This document shows positions 18,795 through 27,946 of a stretch of DNA of 64,000 nucleotides, piece after piece (within the stretch, counting starts at the first letter, position 1; every line of letters starts with the position of its first letter). This DNA comes from an uncultured Eubacteriales bacterium (GTDB taxonomy: Bacteria > Bacillota > Clostridia > Christensenellales > CAG-138), in NCBI GenBank assembly GCA_900540495.1, contig UQGA01000009.1, forward strand, positions 1-64,000, given 5' to 3'. The notes beneath the pieces are model-generated. The model saw only the letters and a list, made by a program, of their open reading frames with translations. It made no database searches and had not been told where the DNA came from. The position numbers and the translations under genes were made by a program.

Positions 18795-20161
18795 TAGAAC
18801 ACGCGCCGTGCGCACACGAAGTTGCGCGTCCAGTAGGCGGTCGTGCACGAGCGCTTGACGACCTTCCCGTTGTTCGAGGAGGCGTCGATCATCGTGCCGC
18901 CGCCGATGTAGATGCCCGTGTGCGTGACGCGGCTTGCGCCGTCGTCGGTGAAGAAGAGCAGGTCGCCGCGCTTGAGATCGTCCATGCTGGAGATCAGCGT
19001 CCACTTCTCCACCTTGGCAAAGCTCGCGGCGCTGAAGCGCGTCGTGCTCACGCCCGCCTTGGTCAGGCAGTAGTATACCAGGCCGGAGCAGTCAAACGTG
19101 TTCGGCCCCTCGTCGCCGAGGACGTAGCGTTTGCCGAGCTGGTCCTCCGCACACGCGATCATGCCTTCGATGCCGGAACCGTAGGAGCCGCCGCTGCCGC
19201 CGGAGGACGGCGGATCGGTGGGATCGGGTTCCACGACCGGCGCATCGCTGACCACGGGCAGGGAGCTGCCGCCGGAGTCGTCGGTGGTGGCCGGCGCGCT
19301 CGTCTTTTCAGGATTGCTCGAGGGCGCTTTGGTCGTGGAGGGCGCTTTGGTCGTCGTCGGTTTTTTGGTCGCCTTGGGCGTGGGGGAGGGGGTGGGCGTC
19401 GGGTCGATGGCCGGGCGCGCATCCGCCGAATAGATCAGATCATGGTCGTCAAGGCCGAACACGCCGGTGACGTCCAGCTTGTTTTTCGTCTGGAACGCCT
19501 TAAGCGCTTCTTCGGTGGCCACGCCAAAGTAGCCGTTGACCTTTTCGGTATAGTAGCCGAGTTCCTCGAGCCGGGACTGCATGCTGCGCACATCCGCCCC
19601 GTCGTCGCCAAGCTTGGCCTCATATGCCGCCGCGTTTTCGCTGAAGAGCTGTTCCTGCAGCGCGCTGTCGGCCACGCCGGTCATCGCCAGGTTGAGCGTG
19701 CGCTGGAACAGCGCGACGGCGGCGGCCGTCGCTTCATTGTAAGTCTCGCTGGGTTCGTCCGATTCCAGATAGCCGAGCGAAACGAGACGCGCATGCAGTT
19801 CGGCTACCGCCGGATACTTGTCGCCCTCCCGCAGCGTGGAATACTGGGAGATGTGCATCTCCGGGGTTGGCTCAGCCGTGGGCGCCTCCTCCGGGGGCGT
19901 CGCCGTCGCGGAAAGCACGGCTGCTTCCGGCTCGGGCGTAGGCGCCGAGGCGTCGGCGGCTCGATAGGTGACGGCCTGCTGCGTGTTGGCCGAGCTCAGG
20001 CGGTCAAGCCCGAGCGGGAGCAGGACAAAACAGATGATGGCGATGGAGCAGGCTGCCACGATCCATGTGCGCGCGCGTCTGGAGAACAGCGCCACGGGCG
20101 AAAGCTGCCGCCGCGGAGCGTGTTCAACCTGAAGCTGCTGCCTCTTTTTTTTCGATGGCAT
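18794..20161 (-). CDS. Membrane-anchored NlpC/P60 peptidoglycan endopeptidase with two PG-binding domains
   Basis: 455 residues from ATG 20161, after AAGGAGGT. Basic N-terminus, one transmembrane segment (about 34-54), then two peptidoglycan_binding_1 repeats (about 105-170 and 180-245). A Thr/Lys/Pro linker (TPSPTPKATKKPTTTK) leads to a C-terminal NlpC/P60 cysteine peptidase domain. Catalytic Cys358 is in FDCSG and His414 in THTGIY. Such enzymes cut D-Glu-diamino acid bonds in wall peptides. A -10-like TATACT lies at 20211-20216 on the minus strand, without a clear -35 box. Confidence 0.93.
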   Translation of the reverse strand: MPSKKKRQQLQVEHAPRRQLSPVALFSRRARTWIVAACSIAIICFVLLPLGLDRLSSANTQQAVTYRAADASAPTPEPEAAVLSATATPPEEAPTAEPTPEMHISQYSTLREGDKYPAVAELHARLVSLGYLESDEPSETYNEATAAAVALFQRTLNLAMTGVADSALQEQLFSENAAAYEAKLGDDGADVRSMQSRLEELGYYTEKVNGYFGVATEEALKAFQTKNKLDVTGVFGLDDHDLIYSADARPAIDPTPTPSPTPKATKKPTTTKAPSTTKAPSSNPEKTSAPATTDDSGGSSLPVVSDAPVVEPDPTDPPSSGGSGGSYGSGIEGMIACAEDQLGKRYVLGDEGPNTFDCSGLVYYCLTKAGVSTTRFSAASFAKVEKWTLISSMDDLKRGDLLFFTDDGASRVTHTGIYIGGGTMIDASSNNGKVVKRSCTTAYWTRNFVCARRVF

Positions 20162-20291
20162 CGCTGTACCTCCTTGCTGACGGATTTCTGACAGAGATTT
20201 CTTCCCTAACAGTATACACGACAAAAGGGGCGCCGAGTTTGAACATTCTGCGAATTTACCGGCGCGGCGGCCGGCCCTGCGCGCGTACTTT

Positions 20292-20320
20292 TTGCAATTT
20301 CGCCATACCCGTGTTAAAAT
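20292..20320 (+). promoter_or_regulatory. Promoter of the ABC-F to polA run
   Basis: TTGCAA (20292-20297), 17 bases, TAAAAT (20315-20320), 21 bases before the ATG at 20342. Confidence 0.65.
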
Positions 20321-20341
20321 GACAGGTACGGAGAGGAATGT

Positions 20342-22315
20342 ATGGCTATCCTACAGGCGCAGCGCCTTGCAAAACAATTTGGGGAGCGCGAGCTGTTTGC
20401 CGACGTGTCGTTTGAGGTCGCCCCTGGCGACCGGATCGGACTGGTCGGCGTCAACGGCTGCGGGAAGACGACGCTGCTGCGCCTGCTCTGCGGCGAGGAC
20501 ATGCCGGACGAAGGCCGGGTACAGCGCGCATCCGATTGCCGCATCACGTGGCTCATGCAGCAGCAACCGGACGCTGCGGGCATGACGCTCCTGGACGCGA
20601 CGCTGCAGGAGTTTGCGCCGCTCATGGAGCTGGAGCGGCAGCTCGCCGCACTGTCGGAGCGGCTGGAGCTGGGGGCGGACGACGCGCTGATTCGTCGTCA
20701 GGACCGGCTGCAAGAGGAGTATCAGCGCCGGGGCGGCCTGACATACCGCAGCCGTACGCGCGCGGTATTGCTCGGCCTGGGATTTGCCGAGGACGCGCTG
20801 GGGCGGCCGGTGCAGAGCCTGAGCGGCGGCGAGGTGCGCAAGGCGCTGCTGGCGCGCGTGCTGCTCTCCGAAGCGACCCTGTTGCTGCTCGACGAGCCGA
20901 CCAACCACCTGGACATCCGCGCCATCGAGTGGCTGGAGGAGTTTCTGCTCTCCTGCCGCAGCGCCTATATCGTCGTGTCGCACGACCGCTATTTTCTCGA
21001 CCGGGTGACCGATCGCACCATCGAGCTTGCGCAGGGTACGGCGATCGTCTCGCGCGGCAACTATTCGCGGCATCTCGAGCTGAAGATGGACGCGCGCGAG
21101 GCGGCCGAGCGCAAATACTACAACCAGTTGCGCGAGGTGCGCCGCATCGAGGGCATCATCGAGCAGCAGCGCCGCTGGAATCAGGCGCGCAATTATGTGA
21201 CCATTGCCTCGAAGGAGAAGCAGCTCGCGCGCATCCGGCAGGACATGGTCAAACCAGCCGCCGATCCGGCGTCCATCCATTTTTCCTTTCATGCCGCCGA
21301 GACGGGCGGCAACGACGTGCTGCTTGTCGACGGGCTGCAGAAGGGGTATGACGGCCGCATCCTGTTCTCCGGCCTCGGACTGCGCCTGCAACGGGGCGAG
21401 CATGTCTGCCTGCTCGGCGCCAACGGCTGCGGAAAGACGACGCTGCTGCGCATCCTCACCGGCATGGAGACGCCGGACGCCGGCGGGTTTCAACTTGGCG
21501 CGGGCGTGCGCGTGGGGTATTACGAACAGTCCATGCGGGGGCTCTCTCCCGAATATACCGTGCTCGAACAGGCGGAGGCGCTCTTCCCGCGGCTCGATCT
21601 TGCACAGTTGCGGGCGGCGCTCGGCCGGTTCCTGTTCCGCGGGGATGACGTGTTCAAGCGCGTGGGCGACCTGTCCGGCGGGGAGCAGGCGCGCATCCAG
21701 CTGCTCAAGCTCATGCTTTCGGGCTGCAACCTGCTGCTGCTCGACGAGCCGACCAACCATCTCGACATCCCCTCGCGCGAGGCCCTTGAGTCTGCGCTTG
21801 CCGCCTATGACGGGACGATTCTCGCCGTCACGCACGACCGCTATTTTGTGGACCGCATTGCCGATCGCATCCTTGTGCTCGACGGAACGGGCCTGACCGG
21901 CTTTTCGGGGGACTGGACGGCGTACAGCGCGTCGCTGCGGCAGCAGCGGGAGGAGCAGGCGGCATTGCGGCGCGCGGCGGCCGGCGAAGCGCGGCCTGCC
22001 AACGAATATGTCAAAAAGCGCGAATTGCGCGCGGCAATCGCCCGTGCCCGCGGCGCGCTTTCCAGGGCGGAGGCGCGCGTGGCCGAGCAGGAGCGGGCGC
22101 TTGCGGCCTGCCAGGAGCGCATGGGCTCGCCGGCAGTGGCGGCGGATTATGCCGCGGTACTGCGCGAGGCCGACGAGGCCGCCCGGCTCGAGGCGGAGCT
22201 GGAACCGCTTTACGCCGCCTGGCAGGAGGCGGACGGCGTGCTACAGGCACTGCTTGCGCAGGAGACGGGGGAACAGGGCGCAGAGCGGGACGCGGCAAAC
22301 GGGGAGGAGCTATGA
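20342..22315 (+). CDS. ABC-F family ribosome-associated ATPase
   Basis: 657 residues with two ATP-binding cassettes on one chain and no membrane segments. Walker A is GVNGCGKTT near 37 and GANGCGKTT near 360. There are two LSGGE signatures and two DEPTNHLDI Walker B motifs. A charged linker (P-site tip region, about 240-310, with RRIEGIIEQQRRWNQARN) sits between them. A C-terminal coiled coil (about 560-650) resembles Uup/YfmR-type members. ABC-F proteins act on the ribosome, in translation or antibiotic protection. There is no evidence for a resistance role here. Its stop overlaps the next start (ATGA). Confidence 0.95.
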   Translation: MAILQAQRLAKQFGERELFADVSFEVAPGDRIGLVGVNGCGKTTLLRLLCGEDMPDEGRVQRASDCRITWLMQQQPDAAGMTLLDATLQEFAPLMELERQLAALSERLELGADDALIRRQDRLQEEYQRRGGLTYRSRTRAVLLGLGFAEDALGRPVQSLSGGEVRKALLARVLLSEATLLLLDEPTNHLDIRAIEWLEEFLLSCRSAYIVVSHDRYFLDRVTDRTIELAQGTAIVSRGNYSRHLELKMDAREAAERKYYNQLREVRRIEGIIEQQRRWNQARNYVTIASKEKQLARIRQDMVKPAADPASIHFSFHAAETGGNDVLLVDGLQKGYDGRILFSGLGLRLQRGEHVCLLGANGCGKTTLLRILTGMETPDAGGFQLGAGVRVGYYEQSMRGLSPEYTVLEQAEALFPRLDLAQLRAALGRFLFRGDDVFKRVGDLSGGEQARIQLLKLMLSGCNLLLLDEPTNHLDIPSREALESALAAYDGTILAVTHDRYFVDRIADRILVLDGTGLTGFSGDWTAYSASLRQQREEQAALRRAAAGEARPANEYVKKRELRAAIARARGALSRAEARVAEQERALAACQERMGSPAVAADYAAVLREADEAARLEAELEPLYAAWQEADGVLQALLAQETGEQGAERDAANGEEL

Positions 22316-23442
22316 CGTTCAAACGGTTTTCATTGGGACTGCGCTTTCTGATGCAGGATGCGGAAGGGTTTTCCCCTGCGGACGCCTGGAACCTGCTGTT
22401 TTCCTGCCTGTCTCCGGGCGAGGTCAAGGGCATGGAGCTGTACGGCGTGCACCAGCAGGAGCGGAACGGGCAATGCTATATATGCGTGTTTTCCCGCGCG
22501 TCGCTCAGCCGTTGCAGGATGCTCTATGCGCGCCTGTCGGCGCATCCGCTGATCTGCTCGCACCTGCTGTTCTACCGCCCGTTCCTGCAGAACAACCGGC
22601 TGGAGCAACTGACAGGCTACGAGTATCTGGGCGTCGTTGGCGACAACGGGGACGTGCAGTACGGGGAAGCGTCCTACGGGACGATGCGCTTTTGCGGGGA
22701 CAATACGCCGCTCGACCCGCTGCTCGAACCGGCGGTGTTCCTCATCGCGCCAGACGCCTACTGCGGTCTGCTGACGCCGGAGCAGTCGATCCGGTGCCTC
22801 ATGCGCGTGGCATACGAGTATTTTCCCCTGGCGCAGATCATTCCGTTCCCGTTGGCCGACGGAGGACGCGGCACGACGGACGCGCTGCTGCATGCGCTCG
22901 GCGGCCGTTATGTCGGGACGGAGGTGACCGCCGCCGATGGCGGCCGGATGGAGGTGGAATACGGCATATTGCCGGACCGTACCATCGTGATCGAGGCCGA
23001 ATCGGTGCAGACCGCGCAGCAGTTGCTCTGCGAAACGCTCGATATCGGGTATACTTCCTTTATCGTAGGCCTGTACGGCGAGGCCGCCTGCAGCGAGCGC
23101 GAGCCGTTCCAGCTGCCGCTGCACCCGCGGATCGGAAACGTGCAGATTCGCATCATCGACAGCGGTTCCGGCAGCGCGTTCTTCCTCGACCGCGCCGGGT
23201 TCGATGCGCGCATCCGGGAGGTTTCCGTCGTCGTCACGGGCGACGGCTATCCCGATTCCGCGCACCATGACGCCGTGCGCGAGATCAGGCGGCGCTGCGC
23301 GGAGGGGAACGTGCCCGTCGTCGTATTCGACGGGGAGGAGCCGCCGCCGGCCACGGCCGACGAGGCGCTCCAGCGCCTGCGCGCCGGTGCGGCCCGCATT
23401 TTCCGCCTGCTGCACACGGGAGGGCGGCTGCAACACCGCTGA
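22312..23442 (+). CDS. Glycerate-kinase-like protein of unknown function
   Basis: 376 residues, starting in an ATGA overlap with the ABC-F gene. Residues about 1-165 resemble nothing I recognise. From about 165, IPFPLADGGRGTTDALLHALGG and the following VTAADG...YGILPD...VIEAES match the N-terminal part of type-2 glycerate kinases (usual form ADGGEGT). VVVTGDGYPDSA and VPVVVFDG near the end resemble the family's C-terminal motifs (usual TGEGR-D). Key positions are altered (E to R in the first motif, E to D and R to Y in the second), so kinase activity is doubtful. It lies between ABC-F and polA in one transcription unit. Confidence 0.6.
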   Translation: MTFKRFSLGLRFLMQDAEGFSPADAWNLLFSCLSPGEVKGMELYGVHQQERNGQCYICVFSRASLSRCRMLYARLSAHPLICSHLLFYRPFLQNNRLEQLTGYEYLGVVGDNGDVQYGEASYGTMRFCGDNTPLDPLLEPAVFLIAPDAYCGLLTPEQSIRCLMRVAYEYFPLAQIIPFPLADGGRGTTDALLHALGGRYVGTEVTAADGGRMEVEYGILPDRTIVIEAESVQTAQQLLCETLDIGYTSFIVGLYGEAACSEREPFQLPLHPRIGNVQIRIIDSGSGSAFFLDRAGFDARIREVSVVVTGDGYPDSAHHDAVREIRRRCAEGNVPVVVFDGEEPPPATADEALQRLRAGAARIFRLLHTGGRLQHR

Positions 23443-23475
23443 ACAGAACGTCGCCGCACGGGAGGGCGAAAGCGA

Positions 23476-26037
23476 ATGGAACGTTTGATTGCAATCGACG
23501 GGAACAGTCTGCTGTATCGGGCCTATTATGCGCTGCCGGATATGACCACGCGCGACGGCGTGCCGACCGGCGCGCTGCACGGGTTTTTATCCATGATGCT
23601 CAAACTTCTGGAAACGCCGCCGGACTATCTGGCCGTGGCGTTCGACGTACACGCCCCCACCTTCCGGCACGAGCGGTACGCCGCGTATAAGGCCGGCCGC
23701 CGCGAGACGCCGGAGGATCTGCTCCGCCAGTTCCCGCTGCTCAAGGAGCTGCTTGGCGAGATGGGCGTGACCGTTTGCGAGTGCCCCGGCTTTGAGGCGG
23801 ATGATATCCTCGGCACGCTGGCGCGCCAGGCCGAGCGCCAGGGCGCATCGGCGCTGCTCGTCACGGGCGACCGGGATGCGCTGCAACTGGTGAGCGGGCA
23901 AACGCATGTGTTGCTCACCAAGCGCGGGTTGACGGATACGGAGGAATATACGGAGGCGCGCCTGCAGGAGCGGTACGGCTTGACCCCGGCGCGCATGAAG
24001 GATCTCAAGGGGCTCATGGGAGACGGTTCCGACAACATTCCCGGCATTCCCGGCGTGGGAGAAAAGACGGCGCTCAAGCTGCTCGGGACGTACGGTGATC
24101 TCGAGGGCGTGCTGTGCCATGCGGGGGAGATCAAGGGCAAGCTCGGCGAGCGCGTGCGCGAGGGGGCGGCGTCGGCGCGCCTGAGCCTGTGGCTCGGCAC
24201 CATCGACACGGAGGCGCCGCTTGCCGTGGGGCTGGAGGACTGCCGCTTCCATGCGGAACGCCTGGCCGGCGCCGCCGCGCATCTGCGCGCGCTGGAGCTG
24301 CGCGCGGTGCTCTCGCGGTTGCCGGAGGCGCACGAGCCTGCGCCGGCGGCCGAAACGACCGATTGCGAGCGCGTCCCCGTGGATTCCGAGGAGCGGCTGC
24401 TCGAAGCGGTCCGGGCGCATCCGTCGCCGGCGGCGCTTGCGCTCTGTACGGAGGGGGAGCTGTCCTTTGCGTTTGACGGCGCGCGCTCCTATGTGGTGAC
24501 GGCGGGCGGCACGCTGTTCGACGCGGTGCTCGAGCCGGAGACGGTGCTTCGCGCGCTGCTGCCGCTGCTGCAGGACGCGGCGGTGGAGAAGCTCGTGTTT
24601 GACGGCAAGGCATTGCGCCACCTGGCGGCGGCGCAGGGCGGCGCCGTGCGGAACATCGCGTTTGACGCGATGATCGCGGATTATCTGCTCAATGCCAACC
24701 GTCCGGCAAGCGCGCCGCAGGAGATTGCGGAGCGGCATCTGGGTACGCCGCAGGGCACCGCCGGGCTGCTGTTTGCCCTGCGCGACCGCATGTGCGCGGG
24801 GATGGAGCGGCAGGGGCTTACGGCGCTGTACCGGGATGTGGAACTGCCGCTTGCCGACGTGCTCTTTTCGATGGAGCGGGAGGGCTTTCGCGTGGACGAT
24901 GCGGTGCTGCTTTCGATGCAGGCGCAGTTTGAAGCGCGTGCGGCCGAACTGGCGGACGGCATCTATGCGCTTGCCGGGGAACCGTTCAACATCCTTTCGA
25001 CCAAGCAGCTCGGCGCCGTGCTGTTTGAGCGGATCGGTCTTCCGCCGCAGCGCAAGACCAAATCCGGCTATTCGACCGACGCGGATACGCTCGACCGGCT
25101 CGCCGCCATGCACCCCATCGTGCCGCTCGTGCAGGAATATCGGTTTGTGACCAAGCTCAAGAGCACGTTCCTCGACGGCCTGCTTGCCGCGCGTTCGCCC
25201 GCGGACGGCCGCGTGCATACGCGCTTTCAGCAGTGCGTTACCGCCACCGGCCGCATTTCGAGCGCGGAGCCGAACCTGCAGAACATTCCGGTGCGGACGC
25301 CGCTCGGACGCGAGATCCGCAAGGCGTTCGTCGCCAGCGAGGGGAATGTGCTGGTCGGTGCGGATTATTCGCAGATCGAGCTGCGCATTCTGGCGCATCT
25401 GAGCGGGGACGAGCGCATGATCGACGCATTTTTGAGCGGGGAGGACGTGCACCGGCGCACCGCAAGCGAGGTGTTCGCCGTGCCGCAGGAAGAGGTCACG
25501 CCGGAGATGCGCAGCGCCGCCAAGGCCGTGAACTTCGGCATCGTGTACGGTATCAGCGATTTTGGCCTTGCGCAGAATCTCAACATCCCGGTCAGGCGTG
25601 CGGGCGAGTATATTCGTCTGTATCTGGAGCGGTATCCGCTCGTCAAGGCGTTCATGGAACGGTGCGTGCAGGAAGGCCGCGAGCGCGGCTATGCGGTCAC
25701 GATGTTCGGCCGCCGGCGCGCGCTGCCGGAGCTGAAGAGCGGGAATTACAATACGCGCGCCTTCGGCGAACGGGTCGCCATGAACATGCCCATCCAGGGC
25801 AGCGCAGCCGACATCATCAAGCTGGCCATGGTGCATGCGGTTCAGGCGCTTGCGCGGGAAGGACTGCACGCGAAGCTCATTTTGCAGGTGCACGACGAGC
25901 TGATTTTCGATACGCCGCTGGACGAACAGCCGCGTGTGATCGAGCTGGTGCGCGAGAGCATGGAGGGTGTGGCCGAACTGCGCGTGCCGCTGCTGGCGGA
26001 AACGCGCGCAGGCCATAGCTGGTACGATACCAAATGA
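23476..26037 (+). CDS. polA: DNA polymerase I
   Basis: 853 residues. An N-terminal 5'-3' exonuclease domain (about 1-285; FDVHAPTFRHERY, TGDRDALQL, GDGSDNIPGIPGVGEKTA) is followed by a degenerate 3'-5' exonuclease domain without visible DxE catalytic acids, and then a family A polymerase domain. The latter has motif A DYSQIELRILAHLSGDE, motif B with K...NFGIVYG and motif C VHDELIF. As in Bacillus-type enzymes, proofreading is probably absent. It ends in an ATGA overlap with coaE, in line with the frequent polA-coaE pairing in Firmicutes. Confidence 0.98.
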   Translation: MERLIAIDGNSLLYRAYYALPDMTTRDGVPTGALHGFLSMMLKLLETPPDYLAVAFDVHAPTFRHERYAAYKAGRRETPEDLLRQFPLLKELLGEMGVTVCECPGFEADDILGTLARQAERQGASALLVTGDRDALQLVSGQTHVLLTKRGLTDTEEYTEARLQERYGLTPARMKDLKGLMGDGSDNIPGIPGVGEKTALKLLGTYGDLEGVLCHAGEIKGKLGERVREGAASARLSLWLGTIDTEAPLAVGLEDCRFHAERLAGAAAHLRALELRAVLSRLPEAHEPAPAAETTDCERVPVDSEERLLEAVRAHPSPAALALCTEGELSFAFDGARSYVVTAGGTLFDAVLEPETVLRALLPLLQDAAVEKLVFDGKALRHLAAAQGGAVRNIAFDAMIADYLLNANRPASAPQEIAERHLGTPQGTAGLLFALRDRMCAGMERQGLTALYRDVELPLADVLFSMEREGFRVDDAVLLSMQAQFEARAAELADGIYALAGEPFNILSTKQLGAVLFERIGLPPQRKTKSGYSTDADTLDRLAAMHPIVPLVQEYRFVTKLKSTFLDGLLAARSPADGRVHTRFQQCVTATGRISSAEPNLQNIPVRTPLGREIRKAFVASEGNVLVGADYSQIELRILAHLSGDERMIDAFLSGEDVHRRTASEVFAVPQEEVTPEMRSAAKAVNFGIVYGISDFGLAQNLNIPVRRAGEYIRLYLERYPLVKAFMERCVQEGRERGYAVTMFGRRRALPELKSGNYNTRAFGERVAMNMPIQGSAADIIKLAMVHAVQALAREGLHAKLILQVHDELIFDTPLDEQPRVIELVRESMEGVAELRVPLLAETRAGHSWYDTK

Positions 26038-26648
26038 GCGGGCAAAAGCGGAACTACATCGGGCTCACGGGCGGCATCGGCGCGGGCAAGAGCACCGTGG
26101 CGGCGCGCTTTGCGCTGCTCGGGGCGGCCGTGATCGACGCGGATGCGATCTCCCGCCGCGCGCTCGAGCCGGACGGCTGCTGCTATGCCGGGGTGGTTCA
26201 ACTGTTTGGACCGGGCGTGCTTGGGCCGGATGGGCGCATCGACCGGGGACGCGTCGCGTCGCTCGTCTTTTCAGATGCGGCTTTGCGCGAACGGCTCAAC
26301 GCGCTCGTCCATCCGGCCGTGCAGCGCGAGATGCTGGCGCGGGCGGACGAAGCGGGGGAGCGCCGCCTCGTCGTGTTCGATGTGCCGCTGCTGTTCGAGA
26401 GCGGCTGGCAGTCCCTGATGTACCGCACGGTGCTCGTCGTGGCGGGGGAGGATACGCGCGTCGCGCGGGTCTGCCGGCGCGACGGTTGCACGCCGGCGGC
26501 CGCGGCGGCCCGCATTCGGGCGCAGATGCCGCAGCAGGACAAGGTGGCGCTGGCCGATCATGTGCTGGAAAACGACGGCACGCCCGAGGCGCTCTACCCG
26601 CAGGTGGATGCGCTGTATGCGCGCCTGTGCGCGGAGGCAGGATTATGA
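26034..26648 (+). CDS. coaE: Dephospho-CoA kinase
   Basis: 204 residues with the P-loop GGIGAGKST near residue 14, DADAISR near 38 and the lid region with VCRRDG. It phosphorylates dephospho-CoA in the last step of CoA synthesis. Start ATG 26034 overlaps the polA stop, and its own stop overlaps the transglycosylase start. Upstream-extended readings in this frame are polA shadows. Confidence 0.97.
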   Translation: MSGQKRNYIGLTGGIGAGKSTVAARFALLGAAVIDADAISRRALEPDGCCYAGVVQLFGPGVLGPDGRIDRGRVASLVFSDAALRERLNALVHPAVQREMLARADEAGERRLVVFDVPLLFESGWQSLMYRTVLVVAGEDTRVARVCRRDGCTPAAAAARIRAQMPQQDKVALADHVLENDGTPEALYPQVDALYARLCAEAGL

Positions 26649-27268
26649 AGCGGGCCGTCAAGCGCGGTATCCTGATCCTGACGGCGCTCATCGCGGTGAC
26701 GGCGGCCGTTTTTGCCGGCCTTGTGCTGCGCGATCGGGCCGCGCGGGAGCGCCTGCTGCGGGAGTATCCGGTGGCGTATGTGGACACGATTGCCCATTAT
26801 GCGGACGAGTATGACCTCGACCCCTTCCTGGTGCTGGCGGTCATGCGGGCCGAGAGCAGCTTTAAGAGCGATGCGGTCAGCAGCGCGGGCGCCGTCGGAC
26901 TCATGCAGATCATGCCGGATACGGGCGCCTGGATCGCCCATAAGCTCGACATGGATGACGTATATGAGGAATCCATGCTGTTCGAGCCGGATTACAGCGT
27001 TCGGTTCGGCTGCTGGTTTCTGCGCTTCCTGACGGATCGTTTTGACGGCGTGTGCAGGCACATCGTCGCGGCGTACAACGCCGGCCATGGTAGCGTGGAG
27101 AAATGGCTGGCCGATCCGGCCTATGCCGTGGACGGCCTGCTCGTGAACATCCCGTTCCCGGAGACGGCGCGCTATGTGGAGAAGGTGGAGGCCGCCTACG
27201 AGGCCTACCGCACGCTGTATCCCGATTTGTTCACAGATGATTTGTTTGCCCCGGACGCCGTTGCGTGA
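26645..27268 (+). CDS. Lytic transglycosylase, Slt family, membrane-anchored
   Basis: 207 residues from ATG 26645 (ATGA overlap with coaE). A transmembrane anchor (about 8-28) is followed by an SLT domain with catalytic Glu70 in MRAESSF, then GAVGLMQIMP, and AAYNAGHGSV. It cleaves peptidoglycan glycan strands outside the membrane. The catalytic domain fills the rest of the protein. The coaE-slt pairing is common in Clostridia. Confidence 0.95.
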   Translation: MKRAVKRGILILTALIAVTAAVFAGLVLRDRAARERLLREYPVAYVDTIAHYADEYDLDPFLVLAVMRAESSFKSDAVSSAGAVGLMQIMPDTGAWIAHKLDMDDVYEESMLFEPDYSVRFGCWFLRFLTDRFDGVCRHIVAAYNAGHGSVEKWLADPAYAVDGLLVNIPFPETARYVEKVEAAYEAYRTLYPDLFTDDLFAPDAVA

Positions 27269-27304
27269 TATACTCATTCTGATTATTCGGAAGGAGCCGC
27301 AGCC

Positions 27305-27946
27305 TTGCTCGAACTGATCCTGATTATCGCCCTGCTGGCCGCTGACCAGCTCTCCAAATACCTGACCGACGCCCATCTGGCGCTCGGGAGCTCTGCCCCG
27401 CTGCTCGAGGGGGTCATTCAGTTTACGAACGTGCACAACACCGGCGCAGCATGGGGCATCCTGCCCAACGCGCGGCTGGTGTTTCTCATCGTCACGCCGC
27501 CGCTGTGCATCCTGCTGGCGCTGCTGCTGTTCAGACGGCGCGCCCGCATCGGCCTGCTCGGCCGCATCTGTCTGTCGCTGCTGCTTGCCGGCGCAATCGG
27601 CAATTACATCGACCGGGCGCTGCTGGGCTATGTGCGCGACATGTTTGAGTTCTGCTTCGTGAGCTTTCCGGTGTTCAACGTGGCGGATGCCGCCATCACC
27701 GTCGGCGCGGTGTTGCTGTGCGTGGATACGCTCTTTGGCAGGGAGGGAACCATCTTCGGCGCGCTGGAGCGGGAAAAACCGGCGCAGGCCGAGCCGCCGG
27801 CGGACGATGCGGCAGGCGGCGAGGAAGCGGCGCCCGTTGCGGCTGCGGGCGGCGCGGCGGATCCCGCGGCTTCGGACCCCGCCGCCGGGCTGACGGCGGA
27901 CGTTACGGGGAGCGAGGCGCCCGGCGGCGCATCCGGCCATGCGTGA
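27305..27946 (+). CDS. lspA: Lipoprotein signal peptidase (signal peptidase II) with an unusual C-terminal tail
   Basis: 213 residues from TTG 27305, after GGAAGGAGC. Four membrane helices; catalytic aspartates in GNYIDRALLGYVRDM and FNVADAAITVG. It cleaves prolipoprotein signal peptides. The normal enzyme ends near residue 155. Here about 58 extra residues rich in Ala, Gly, Pro, Asp and Glu follow, probably disordered. The tail is still in frame up to the 8-base overlap with the next gene. Many lipoprotein substrates lie in this window. Confidence 0.95.
   Translation: MLELILIIALLAADQLSKYLTDAHLALGSSAPLLEGVIQFTNVHNTGAAWGILPNARLVFLIVTPPLCILLALLLFRRRARIGLLGRICLSLLLAGAIGNYIDRALLGYVRDMFEFCFVSFPVFNVADAAITVGAVLLCVDTLFGREGTIFGALEREKPAQAEPPADDAAGGEEAAPVAAAGGAADPAASDPAAGLTADVTGSEAPGGASGHA

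Noticed and set aside
17796..18797. A 333-codon plus-strand frame with a strong start, over the radical SAM gene
   Set aside because: Only the start region is convincing. The rest is antisense to a protein with an intact CxxxCxxC motif, so just the start was listed as a possible remnant.
20342..22315. Antibiotic-resistance ABC-F protein
   Set aside because: No resistance-type leader or linker signature was recognised. Housekeeping ABC-F is the simpler call.
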